Assembly: GCA_024196135.1 (NCBI GenBank)
Contig: JAMQCK010000214.1
Coordinates: 1 to 36,732 of the forward strand
Direction: 5' to 3'
Length of the DNA stretch: 36,732 nucleotides
From: Pleurotus ostreatus/Saccharomyces cerevisiae fusant
Taxonomy: Eukaryota > Opisthokonta
The notes under the pieces were generated by a model. The model was not told where the DNA came from and did no database searches. It saw nothing but the letters and a program-made list of their open reading frames with translations. Below, piece after piece: positions 20,392 to 31,018 of this stretch (position 1 is its first letter; the number at the start of each line of letters is the position of its first letter). A program made the translations under genes and the position numbers.

Positions 20392-22145
20392 ATGCACGCC
20401 GCCCTCCTCGTCCCCGAGGTCCTCTCCCTCGTCTTCAACGATGACTCGCTGCCCAGCTCTACCGTCCTGAACATGGCCCTCACCTGCTCGTACTGGCACG
20501 AGATCGCTATGGAGGTCCTCTGGCGCGAGCTGCCCTCCCTCGTCCCACTCTTCATGCTCATGCCCGAGGACGCGTGGTGCGCTCCCCGCGGCGAGCGGAC
20601 CCCGCTCGAGCCCATCCGATTCGTGCGTACTCACCTCGCTGAGCCCGCTAGAACTCCTACTCATTCGCCCGTAGGGTCTGCGCAGGACGGTCACGAGCCA
20701 CGACTGGCATCGCGTCCATCGCTATGCCCGCCACGTCCGCTCGCTGCGCATCCAGCCGCAGACGTATCGCAAGTCCATCGCGAAGGCGCTGCGAGCGTCC
20801 GAATCGGACGGACCCCTCTTCCCCGGCCTCCGCCACCTGTCCTTCGCGTCGCAATGGGACTGGGACAAGTGCGACCACCTCGCCATCCTTCGCATGCTCC
20901 TCAGCCCCAGCCTCGCCCACCTCGCCATCGACATCCCAAATAGCTATCTCGAGCAACTGAGCTGTCTGGCCCCCATCTGCTCCGCTCTCACCACCTTCTC
21001 CTTCACCGACCAGGGTCATGCCGATGCGCGCCCCTCCCCCGCCGACCTCACCGCGTGCGTTCGCGCGTGGCCCGCGCTAACCAGCATCAGCCTCAACGGC
21101 AGCGCGGGCATGTCCCAGCTCATGCCCGCGCTCGCGCTCTGTGACTCCGCCGGTGGCCCCGACGCTGTCTTCGCGCCCTGCTCGCCCTCCGGCGCGTATC
21201 CGCGCGCGAGCTTTGCCGCGCTCCGTGACCTCACCATCGGCGGGCAGAGCGCGGCGTACGTCGTGGGGCTCATGAAGAGCTGGGGCGTGCGCCCGATCGA
21301 GCGCCTCAGCGTGTTCGGCCTGGAGCTCCCCGCGGACGCGGCGCGCGCGCTGATTGCGGATATCCCGACGCACTGCGAGCCCACCGCGCTGAGCAAGCTG
21401 ATGATCAGCGCGACGTCGCCAGGGTGGCGGATGCGTGCAGAGGACGTTGCGCCACTGGCGAAGTGCACGGGCTTGACGAGCTTGGTGCTGAACGTGTCCG
21501 ACGGAGCCGATATCGCGGATGTGGAGTACGAGACGCTGGCGAGGAGCTGGCCGCTATTGCAGCGCGTCGAGTTCCCGGGGTCGTACGACCGGGCGATCGC
21601 TCCGCGGTGCACAATGGCAGCCCTTGGCGCCTTTGCAGGTGCCTGCACGCACCTGGAGAGCATCGTCCTCTCATTCGACGCCAACATGGACGTCGTGCCT
21701 TCTCCCTCCCTCTCTAACTCCACCGTCACCCACCTCAACGTCGTCGACTCGCCGATAGACGAGTCCTACGCGCCACGGGTAGCCGAGCGCCTCGCGACGC
21801 TGTTCCCGAGCCTAACGTGGATCGAGGACGACTACGATGACGGGCGGTACGAGGAGAGCCAGGCTGGCTGGGTGGTAGCGGACGCGGCCATGCGGGCGCG
21901 CGCACGAGCGCAGCGGGCGAAGGTGTGGGCCGCGGAGCGCTCGGCAGTGAAGGCGAAACTGGCGGCAGCAGCAGCAACTTCATCAGCACTGCGAACTCCT
22001 TCGACAAGTCCGACTTCGCCATCGAGGACATCATCCTCGAGTAGTGTGGGGATGTCTTACTTCGACGTACGTCGCTCTTCTTGTCGTTCCACTTCCTAGC
22101 TGACCTTCCTCCCAGGCCCTTCGCGAGCAGTGCATCATCGCATGA
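20392..22145 (+). CDS. F-box / leucine-rich-repeat-like protein (550 aa)
   Basis: Exons 20392-20622, 20675-22066 and 22116-22145; introns of 52 and 49 nt with GTGCGT and GTACGT donors, all phase 0. The N-terminal 60 residues form an F-box-like domain (LLVPEVLSLVFNDD, LTCSYWHEIAMEVLWREL). Repeated segments such as LAHLAIDIPNSYLE, LTSISLNGSAG, FAALRDLTIGG and LTSLVLNVSD give an LRR-type array to about residue 430. An Ala/Ser-rich tail with a helical, basic stretch follows, and the tiny third exon adds ALREQCIIA. Expected role is SCF substrate receptor; the substrate is unknown. A decayed inverted copy lies at 13141-14030. Confidence 0.87.
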
Positions 22146-22820
22146 GGTGTCCGGCGCATTGTGAATATGTGAATATCGACCGCCCTCGACGACGACGCTG
22201 TACAAGCGGCTTGACCACCCACCCCTCTCTATGTGCATACGACCCGGCACTATGAACATACAGCCCACCTTACCTCCCGGCCCTACTCGATTCCCCGGCC
22301 CACCCATGCTCTTCTCCCATGCTCTCTGTTCTCTAACCCTGCTCTGCTTCCTACTTACGACCTCCGGCTTTCGACGCGAACCAGGCGCGTCGCAGACCAT
22401 AATGACACCAACCGCCGCCACCTGCAGCGAGGCTTGTCGTGCTTTACCGACACCTGTACTATAGCCCTGGACACGATGCGCGTACTCATCCGCACGCGCA
22501 GAGACATGTACATACTGAAGATGTGCTGTACATCGGTGGAGATACATACATAGTAAGCAACTTGTATTTGTAGTGTAGATACCCTTGGATCGTGGAGAAG
22601 AATAAGACGACGTTCCTTCCATCTGCTGCTGTTGGACATTCGAAGGAGCTCAGTTCTCGACGAGCAACCCAAAACACCGAAGTCAGCATGGGCACATAGT
22701 GAACAAAGTCGCCAGCCTGACCTCCAGCGCGCTGTTTCATGCCGAAGTACTTGCTGCGAGCAGCATACGTAGACTAGGAAGTAGGAGAGTTGCGCATGAC
22801 GACCACAAGCACCTACAAGC

Positions 22821-22850
22821 ACACGTGCTTCCCGCGTGAGCGGCAATCGC
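22821..22850 (+). promoter_or_regulatory. Conserved 30 bp F-box promoter motif, copy 3
   Basis: Reads ACACGTGCTTCCC, then GCGTGAGCGG, then CAATCGC. It ends 68 bp before the ATG at 22919. Confidence 0.6.
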
Positions 22851-22918
22851 CGTGTGAAGCCGCACAATGCTTTCGTCCTGCCGTTGTCGAAGACATCCAG
22901 CGCTTTGGCTTACAGAGA

Positions 22919-24369
22919 ATGAGTTTTCGAGTGCGTGACCCTCCTCATAAATGGTCAATAAGCGTTGACTCTTGCTATGGCAGTATAGTACGCATGGCGT
23001 GTGCGTGGACGACCTCCTGGAGCGCGCGGCGTCTGTCGCGAACCTTGCGATGCTGCGTACGTACGTTGAACCAGCGCACATCCAGATCGCGGCGATCGAA
23101 GTATACACTCCACTCCTGGAGTCCAAACTCGTTTCTCTTCACCCGAATGACCCTTCTAATCGCAAAAGAATCCTGGCACAGCTGGACATCCACCGGTCCA
23201 TCCTCGCTCCGATTCGTCGCCTACCCGTCGAGCTTCTGTCTGAGATCTTCTTCCAGGCAGCATATGAATCACCCTTGCAAACTCTGCAGGTCGCGGTGAC
23301 CATCGCGCGCGTCTGCAGCATATGGCGAAGAGTCGCGCACAGTCGCAGGGGTCTGTGGACCAGAGTCGTCGTGAGGTCCCTACGTGACTTCCAGAAATAC
23401 GTCGAGCTGTTCCTTCCTTTGGCCAAAGATGATCTGCTAGATCTCAGATGCGACAATCACAGGATTCTACGGACTTTGTGGGATTGCATCGAGGTATACG
23501 CTTCCCAATGGCGGTCCATCTCGTTCGAAGGCCGACTTCGCACACTGCCCGACCTCCAAGTTCTCTTCATGGAGAATCTTGCGCGGTTGGTTGTTGACGC
23601 GTACGACGCACCCGCCTCCTCCGCGCTCAGTGCTCTCGACTTCGTCGTTGCACCAGATCTTCGTCGTATCGCCCTTACGCTCGACGAACTACAGGACGCG
23701 CGCCAGTTGCATGTCCCCGTGACACAGGCGCTCACGTCGTTGGAGATCACCACCGAGTCGCCATTTCCTGTCACCCATACGCTACCCCTCTTGAGAGCGT
23801 GTGCGAACACTCTGCAATCGCTCACTATTCGAATTCGCCACCCTCTGGATGGGCCCGAAGGCTCGTATCCCACGACTGCATCCGACACATTCGTTATGGG
23901 TGCTCTGACCTATCTCAGACTGGTTGATCCTGCCTGTGCACTGATCAACCACATCACCGCTCCCCTCATCGAGGAGCTCATTCTGAGCAACGTACCGGAG
24001 TATGGCACTTGCTCCCTGTACGGGTTCTTGACGCGGGGTCAAGCCGCACAACATCTGGAAGTACTACGGGTCTACCAACCGGATGAGCGAGATGTTGCCG
24101 CATGGAGGCCCTGCATCCAACTCATGAACAACCTCAAAGACCTGCACTTCGATGACCTGCTGTCGAATGTAGAATTTCTCAAGCAAATGACGCGTCATGA
24201 GGATCAAGCGCCGATTCTACCTGCGCTGCAGAATGTCGCCATTTGTCAAGTGTTCTGGGCCCACGAAGAGCTGCACGATATTATTGGCGATATGTGCGCG
24301 TCGAGGAGCAAGGAGGTGGTCATAGGTGGCGAAACAGCGTATGAGCTTCTGGGTTGGATCAAGGATTGA
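22919..24369 (+). CDS. F-box protein, paralogue 3 of 3 (465 aa)
   Basis: Exon 1 is 22919-22930 (MSFR), the intron 22931-22983 (53 nt, GTGCGT to GGCAG), and exon 2 22984-24369. The join reads MSFRYSTHGVCVDDLLERAA. The body begins without an in-frame ATG, and a stop lies upstream of it in other readings, so the short first exon is required. F-box about 82-131 (RRLPVELLSEIFF, RRGLWTRVVV). LRR-like segments follow (LTSLEITTESPFPVTHTLPL). Neighbour of the LRR gene in the same orientation, 773 bp downstream of its stop. Probable SCF substrate receptor with unknown target. Confidence 0.88.
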
Positions 24370-24719
24370 ATAAGATCGGCGATCCCGAGCGTAATGGCAG
24401 CGTGGAATAGGGAAACTATTGTACGGTGTCTCGCTCTTCAACGTACCAAAAGTTTTACCTCTATGCATGATTTGGAAGGGGAAGTCAACTTGCCGCCATT
24501 CGCCGAGGGTTTCTGCAGTAGGGCCGGATTGGACGTCCCAGTGGATATCCCGCATGAAGGCGCATAGACTCAAGACACGCCTACTGACTGTTCTCGCTTG
24601 ACCAGGTTGTCCAAATACAGATCCTTCGGATGCATACTGTGAGCGAGGCGGCATTCTACAGACGGACTCACCAGTGTCATTCCCGGATAAATGAGCAGCC
24701 AGGTGCTCGTAGACAGGTA
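24370..24719. other. 3' flank of paralogue 3, no gene
   Basis: No frame with support. A donor-like GTGAGTCCGTC at about 24671 on the minus strand is shared with position 17283 of the dispersed repeat, so similarity to that repeat may extend into this stretch. Confidence 0.4.
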
Positions 24720-25262
24720 GTCTATACCGTTTCTAGTTGTCTGCGGGGTAGTAGATAGGTATTGCAAGTTGCCACGGGGACGACATATCGTAGGTCTTTT
24801 AAGGAGGCTGGAGGGTAGTCCTGGTAATCTTCGAGTGAGTCCAGTTGCTCGTCCATTGAGATGGCAAGCGTACCTCGTTGAGGGCTTGTTGGAGGACGAC
24901 AAGCGTAGACATGCCGCATAGAATGTTAAGAATGCAATTGCTATCGCGTCGAGAGAACAGGCTCAGACGGCGATTGACACCACCGAAAGATAGACTCGAG
25001 CTGGTCGAACGTGCCGTCGAGCCAATGTACCTACGTTCCTGCGACACGGTGTTAACTCGTCGTATCACGCTAGTGCTAGTAGAGGCCGACGACCTAGATA
25101 AGATTGGTTCAGCAACATTCAGATATCGCACGCCTTTGAATACGGACGTACCGTTCGGGTGCATTATGCTGACACGGGTCCTGTATCGTGTACGACCTTG
25201 CGCCCTTGTTGATGGGGGACATGTCCGTACTGACGATGGGTATCGATCCGTCGACAAGCCAA
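24720..25262 (-). repeat. Dispersed repeat, copy 2
   Basis: Inverted partner of 16690-17250. On the minus strand a frame of 152 codons is open (24799-25257, with GRTRYRTRVS and ILNILCGMSTLVVLQQALNE). The other copy is not open in the same frame throughout, so coding status is doubtful. The partner word TCAACGAGGTACGCTTGCCA occurs exactly in both. Confidence 0.6.
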
Positions 25263-25290
25263 GACGATTCAGCGCGCTGTATTGAACAGT

Positions 25291-26157
25291 GTTGGTGCTA
25301 AGGTCATAAGCTTAACTTAAGCTAAGGATTAAGAACTACTTAACATTAACCTTAGCTATGATGGTTCAGCAAACTAAGGCTTAATTAACCTTATTGTCAG
25401 AGGAGCCTGGGGCGAAGGCCTCTCGATGCTGTTTGGTAGACCCCGACAGCATCAGTCAACGCTGACAACAGCATCTCCGGCAAGTTCATCTCCCTTATTC
25501 GCCCACGTTATACCTGGGAGTGGACACACGCGCTGCAGGGCCACGATCTCTTTCAGCGCGACGCGTACATGGTCATCATCGAGTTCATGGGTCTCGTCCT
25601 GTGCCTCACGCCGGACGACTACCTGAAATCTGAGCCGCAAGCTGCGCGCGCGTGACACAAGAATTTATCCCGCGATGGCCAGCCCACGCACACTCCTGGG
25701 CTCGGATCCGGAGGCGACCATGACGGTGCTCAGTCGGTGGACCACGGCGTACCGAGGCCCAGTAGCCCACCCTGAGCTCCTCGACGAGGTCTCGCGCGTA
25801 TGTGGACGCACCGCAACGATCGTCATGCTGCGCTGCACGCACTTGACAGTCGCTCGTCTGAAGTTAGCACGTCACGTGCTAGTTGATTTACGCTGCTCGG
25901 GCATTGCCGATTGTCCAGCGCTCAGCATCTATTCCTTTGTGGATGTGGGACGAAGGTGCCAGAGTATGAGAGTACATACTAGGCTCTTGATGGCGATGTA
26001 GACGACTCGGGGGACAGTTTAGAAGGGCGCTAGCCCGTGTAGCATGTCACAGGAGCCCGCACGAGGATGACCTTAGTATCGACCTTAATGTAAAGCCTTA
26101 ATTAACTTGATCCTAAGCCCTAAGCCTTAGCTTCGCCAGACCCCCTTATTAAGGGGG
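25291..26157. mobile_element. AT-rich bounded insertion, possible non-autonomous element
   Basis: A strongly AT-rich segment at 25295-25400, full of TTAA and CTTAGC words, is mirrored at 26075-26135 by a similar segment in inverse orientation: AAGCTAAGGATTA on the left, and AAGCTAAGGCTTA when the right end is reversed. They enclose about 670 bp of GC-rich sequence. A palindrome CCCCCTTATTAAGGGGG stands at the right edge (about 26141-26157). No transposase is seen. Exact ends and target duplications are not visible, so this is a suggestion. Confidence 0.35.
25440..25655 (+). other. ORF fragment inside the AT-bounded insertion
   Basis: An open stretch of 71 codons without an ATG at its start reads SISGKFISLIRPRYTWEW, then THALQGHDLFQRDAYMVIIE and FMGLVLCLTPDDYL. 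Its composition looks like a folded protein rather than a chance frame. It stops at TGA 25653-25655. It could be one exon or the remains of a captured gene. Family not recognised. Confidence 0.35.
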
Positions 26158-26682
26158 TTATCAAGAACACTGGCCCAAGTCCCCTCTGATCAGTGAGAGC
26201 ATGACGCTGGCGGACGATGCGCGATTGATAGGCGCCTTGCCCGGCCCGGCGCGCCGCCACTGTATGCAGAGGGCGGACGCCCGAAGGAACCCCGCTGCGT
26301 CCTATGCAGTGCGCCTCATGACCTCGCCAGTATTGACAGGGATCCTGCGGCCCGTCACACGCAGGCGGAGGCTGGCGCTGAATAAGCGCTGAATGTCAAG
26401 AAACGGACGTGGTTGGCCAAGACGGACGTCGCCTGAATGCAAGAAACAAGCGAAGAAGGCCGCGCACGCAGCCACGAAGAACATCGAGCACCAACTTCAG
26501 GAGTCGGGCACCCACAACAAGCTGAAGTGAAAAGGTCTGAATATGCCTGAATCGATGGTAAGATGAGACTAGTATACACTTATGATAGCGACGTGGATAA
26601 CTTAGTCGAAGGGCCTCCGGATATCTATCTACTCGAGTCCTCCACATATGCAAGCAAGATCGCAAACGACTTGCCCGCCCCC
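26158..26682 (+). other. Spacer with a small Lys-rich ORF
   Basis: A frame at 26393-26530 begins with ATG and gives 45 residues, ending KKQAKKAAHAATKNIEHQLQ and ESGTHNKLK. It has the look of a basic C-terminal tail, but no larger gene can be attached to it. Nothing else is supported before the stop of the acetyl-CoA synthetase gene. Confidence 0.25.
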
Positions 26683-28941
26683 CTATGCCGACTCCGCGAC
26701 CTTGTTCTTGATAACGTCGACGATGCCTGGGTCAGCGACGGTGGACAAGTCACCGAGCTGGTCGCCCTCGCCGGCGACGATCTTGCGCATGATACGGCGC
26801 ATGATCTGCGGAGGATGCATCAGCGCACGACATTCACTATACACCGAGGTAGCACTACGAACCTTGCCCGACCGCGTCTTCGGCAGGTCTGCCACAATGT
26901 AGATCTTCTTCGGCGCCGCGAAAGGACCGATGACCTTGCGGACCTGAATGACGAGCTCCTTCACCAAGCTCGACTCATCTGCGGGGTCGTACGCGAACTC
27001 GGGCTTCAGCGTGACGAAGGCGTAGACGGCCTGGCCGGTGAGCTCGTCGGGCGTGCCGATGACGGCGGTCTCCGCGACGCCCTTGTGCAAGAGCAGCGCG
27101 GACTCGATCTCCGCGGTGGACAAACGGTGACCGGAGACGTTAATGACATCGTCGACGCGGCCCTTGATCCAGATGTAGCCGTGCTCGTCGCGAGCAGCGC
27201 CGTCGCCAGTGTAGAAGTAGCCAGGGTAGGGCTTCATGTACGTCTCGAGGTAGCGGTTGTGGTCCTGGTAGACCGTGCGGGCGATTGACGGCCATGGGCT
27301 CTTGATCGCCAAAACGCCCTCGACGTTGTTGCCCTCGAGCTCCTTGCCGGACACGGGGTCGAGGATGGCGGGCTCAATACCGAAGAAGGGGACGGTGGCG
27401 GCACCAGGCTTGGTCTCAATGGCACCAGGGAATGGCGTGACGACGATGGAGCCGGTTTCGGTTTGCCTGCGCTACAGTTTAAAGGAAGCGAATGAGAAGT
27501 AGGCATAGAGTACGCACCAGAAAGTGTCAACGATTGCGCACTCCATCTTGCCGACGTGCTCGTTGTACCAGTTCCATGCCTCGGGGTTGATCGGCTCTCC
27601 GACACTACCCAAGACGCGGAGGCTGCTGAGGTCGTGGTTCTCGACGTGGTGGGAGCCGAGACGACGGAGCAGACGAATAGCAGTCGGCGCGGAGTAGAAC
27701 TGCGTGAGCTTGTGCTTCTCGACAGTCTGCCAGTAGCGCGACGGAGTGGGGTATACGGGGGTGGACTCGAACACAGTGGTAGAGACACCGTTGGCAAGCG
27801 GGCCGTAGACGATATAGGTGTGGCCAGTAATCCAGCCGATGTCGGCCATGCACGCAAACTTGTCGTCGGGGTGGACATCGAAGACGTATTTGACGGTCAT
27901 GGCAGCACCGAGCAGGTAGCCACCCGTGGTGTGGACGACACCCTTCGGCTTGCCGGTCGAGCCAGAGGTCTAGAGGGACGTCAGGAAAGGGGGACCAAAG
28001 GTGAATCACGAGCACGCACATAGAGAATGAAGAGGGGGTCCTCAGAGGCCATGATCTCGGGCGGGCAGTAGTTCGGGACCTTCGCGGTCTCCTCGTGCCA
28101 CCAGATATCGCGCCCCTCTGTCCAAGCGACATCGTTGCCGGTGCGCTTAAGGACGACGACGTGCTCGACCGCCGGGCACTCCTTCAGCGCTGCATCCACG
28201 ATCGCCTTCGTCGCGATCGTCTTCCCACCGCGGCGACCCTCGTCCGACGTAATGACGACGCGCGAGCCGCAGTCCAGAACGCGGTCGCGCAGGGACTCGG
28301 CGGAGAACCCGGCGAACACGACCGAGTGCACTGCGCCTATCCGGGCGCAGGCGAGAAAGGCCGCGACGGCATGCCAGGTCATGGGCAGGTAGATCGAGAC
28401 GGCATCGCCCTTCTTGACGCCGAGACCCTTGAGGACGTTCGCGACCGAGCACGTCTCGCGCAAAAGCTCTGCGTAGGAGACGGTGCATCCGTCGCCCGGC
28501 TCGTCCGCCTCGTAGATGATGGCGGTCTGTGGGATTTACAAATGCGCGTAAGTTGACCCGCTCGTTGGGGGAGTCAAAGCTTTGGGGCGTACCTTGTCGG
28601 GGTGCTTGAACGCCCATCGGTCGACGCAATTGTAGGACGCGTTGAGGCCGCCCTCTGGGAACCAAGCGATGTCGCCGGTCTCGAAGCCTCCAGAGCGCAC
28701 CGTCTGGAAGGGGCGGTCCCAGTGCAGCATCTCGTGGGCCATCTGGTGATCGGTGAGTTCCAGTCAAGGGGGGATGCGCCCGACGCACCTTCGCCCACCA
28801 CTTGTCCGACTCCTTTCCGACTGTCTCTGCATGGGCGGTGCGGTATGCGTGTATGTGGGGGCCGATGTGCGGCTTCTTGGTGCCCTTGGAGGAGAGGCGG
28901 GGGGCGACGGGGTGGATGGGGACCTGCTCAGCTTCGGCCAT
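26683..28941 (-). CDS. Acetyl-CoA synthetase (662 aa)
   Basis: Makes acetyl-CoA from acetate, ATP and CoA through an acetyl-adenylate. Exons: 28941-28789, 28742-28593, 28526-28020, 27969-27518, 27466-26863, 26805-26683; introns 46-66 nt with GTGCGT, GTACGC or GTTCGT donors. The last intron (57 nt) is open and in frame, but its translation would interrupt the conserved RSGK-IMRRI junction, so it is removed. Motifs: [10 protein letters not shown] at 271-280, WQTETG at 421-426, YTGDG at 506-510, [13 protein letters not shown] at 524-536, and KTRSGK ending at the catalytic, acetylatable Lys622. Length and motifs fit a fungal cytosolic/nuclear enzyme; no targeting peptide is visible. Symbols used for fungal orthologues (facA, ACS1) were not assigned because orthology was not tested. 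Confidence 0.96.
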
Positions 28942-28994
28942 GGCGATGGGAATGGGACGCGATGAGATTGGGCGGAGACAAGAAGGACGGAGGA

Positions 28995-29001
28995 CTTTAT
29001 A
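28995..29001 (-). promoter_or_regulatory. TATA box of acetyl-CoA synthetase gene
   Basis: On the minus strand TATAAAG ends 53 nt before the ATG at 28941. Confidence 0.6.
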
Positions 29002-29076
29002 TTCGGACGCGATCCCGGTCACACGCCCGCGCGCGTGAGTCCCGCCGTCACGCTCTCAATGGCGGGTCACGCTATG

Positions 29077-29089
29077 CGGGGTATCCCCG
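29077..29089. promoter_or_regulatory. Perfect palindrome in the acetyl-CoA synthetase promoter
   Basis: CGGGGTATCCCCG is a perfect inverted repeat of five bases around TAT, about 136 bp before the ATG. GCGGGG on the plus strand fits the SYGGRG consensus of the fungal carbon-repression regulator CreA/Cre1, and a CGG-spacer-CCG layout also suits zinc-cluster regulators. Either role is inference. Confidence 0.4.
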
Positions 29090-29099
29090 ATTAGCTTTC

Positions 29100-30229
29100 C
29101 TGAGACCCATTCCGCTGCGGGGGTCTATCTTGGCCATCATCCGAAGGGCTCCCGTGCCCGCCACCGCGAGCGCTGCCGGTGCGAGCGCGCCCCCGACCGT
29201 CGCTTGCGCGGCGTTTGAGCGGCTTGTCGTCGTGTCGTTCGACGTCGACCTTAGCAGACAGTCTGTAGCGCAAGCGGCGGTCTAGCAAAGTGAATCGCAG
29301 CGCACAGGAGTACTGACAAGAGTCGGAAGGAGCGCCGCATCCCGCCCTGCCTAATCGCAAGTCGAACCAGCCACGTGAACGGAGAGCCGATGGCGAATGC
29401 AGCGGAGGTCCCGTGGTACTCCTCCAAGCCCAAGGGCGCAAATACGACGTGACGGTCAGTCCATCGCATACCGTCCCAATCATTGGCGGCCCTATCAGGT
29501 CAGAAGACGCGCGAACCAAGAGAAGGTACGCCATACCAAATCCCGATCCTTCCTCGAAGGAAGTACGCGAAGCCTTCGGAAGGCCTTGCGGGCGCTAAGC
29601 AGAGCCAGATGAATGATATGCTTGCGTTATAGACTCACAAGCGAACAGAGGCGGGCGAGCAGGGCAGATGGGTCGACTGGGTATTTCCCCCTCTTCATTC
29701 ACCCAAGTGCGTCCGAAATGCGGGGCAATACTATACCCCAGACATATTTTGCTCCCGACCGACGAGCGCCTCTGAACATCACAAAGATGCAGGTGTTTGT
29801 AGGCTCGGTGGCTGCGTACCAACGTCATACCTGGATCGGGTGACCGAGCGGAATACAAGGGCTGCCGAATCGAGCGAAGAACAATCTGGCGGCCATTGTC
29901 AGCATATTCAGGCGCGATTGACACCCCTCCAGGCTGAGGGCAGCGTTCAACTTACCTAGAGTACTACAGACGAGACCCCTCACACACATTTGTGGCAATT
30001 GATTCTTCGTAGTAACATATTGACGCACCTAATTAACTGACGCCAGCCTCGACTGTCAGAATCATAAGCGCACACCAATTCCCTCGCACCTCCGTAACAC
30101 CACCCACATCCTCGGAGGTCCGAGTACGTGTACGAACGCGTTCGTCGGGACACCAGCGAAGCAGAACTTTGGGGATCGCCAGGGTTGCAGGATGCACTTC
30201 GTCCCGCTCGGCATGGGCAGCAGCGCGCC
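29100..30229. other. Intergenic region without a supported gene
   Basis: A minus-strand frame at 29091-29534 and plus-strand frames at 29397-29843 are of moderate length but show no domain, no consistent intron and no paralogue. The ATG at 29391 (MANAAEVPWYSSKPKG) closes after 20 codons. Confidence 0.4.
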
Positions 30230-30322
30230 TCGGCATGCTCGAAGACGCACGTCGGCACAGTCGAAAGCGCACGTCGGCATGCTCAAAGGCGCGCAGTCGG
30301 CACGTCTAGCAAGCGTCGGCAG
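30230..30322. repeat. Minisatellite, 22-23 bp unit, about four copies
   Basis: TCGGCA recurs at 30230, 30252, 30274, 30297 and 30316. Full units resemble TCGGCATGCTCGAAGACGCA. The copies differ by several bases, and the last is shortened. Confidence 0.75.
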
Positions 30323-31018
30323 AAGGAAAGCAGCCAGCAAACAGAAAAGACTTTAATATGCGCCTTCCAGACCTCGAATATCTTGGGGAGGCCGCGGAGG
30401 TTGGGGAGGATGCATGCGCTGTTGAGTGTTCTTCACAAGGGATGATACGGCCACGAGGGAGGCCGGAAGAACGGCAGCGTGGGAAGGTGGGGGAGTTGCC
30501 GAAAGGTCAGCTGACCGCGAGACATAGGTCACGAGTCAGAAGTTGAACTTGGAATCCGCGCCGGTGAGCGATTCTCCAACCTGCTGTGTGCATCCGGTGC
30601 CGTCCTGGGGATAAATGTAGAATACATACTTCTCTTTGAGCACAAACTTTCATTTGCTGCAAAGTCAGGCCAGAACCCAAGTAATGATATCGACTGGTCT
30701 GCAGCACTACAACTCGAGTTTGTCACTGGCTCGAAGTAAGAGACAAAGCGAAGGTCTTGCATGAGCTCGAGGAGGACATGGAGTTTATAATTGTGAGGCC
30801 GGTGAAGACATTGTTTGGTTGTCAGTTCTCTTTGCTGTTCCCGTGTCTACCGGTGGCGCGAACGGTGATTCATCTGACGCTATGTGGATGGGCATGCCTA
30901 CGATGACTCACAAAGCTTCCAGTCGAAGAAGTCGCGGGCGGATTTCGGAGAACCTGGAGCGAGCTGCGGCTGCACAGCAGGGACAACGTTCGTCGAGGCA
31001 GGGTGATGCCGTTAGCAG
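30323..31018. other. Intergenic region, no supported gene
   Basis: Short overlapping frames only. No domain or splice pattern could be followed. Confidence 0.4.

Larger units (their letters stand above)
20675..24369. repeat. Right arm of an inverted segmental duplication
   Basis: Partner of 11257-14030 in opposite orientation. Collinear elements are the LRR gene body, its 3' flank with TATGTATCTCC-type words (reverse strand), the spacer, the 30 bp promoter motif and an F-box gene. Confidence 0.85.

Noticed and set aside
21016..22622. Long minus-strand frames (240 and 295 codons) opposite the LRR gene
   Set aside because: They lie antisense to a well supported gene with conserved repeats and introns. 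Their translations are low in complexity.
26075..26135. Telomere-like repeats
   Set aside because: TTAGGG occurs only once on the reverse strand within varied TTAA/CTTAGC words. There is no regular telomere repeat.
28602..29285. 227-codon plus-strand frame opposite acetyl-CoA synthetase
   Set aside because: Antisense shadow of GC-rich codons in exons 1 and 2 and the promoter of a clear gene.
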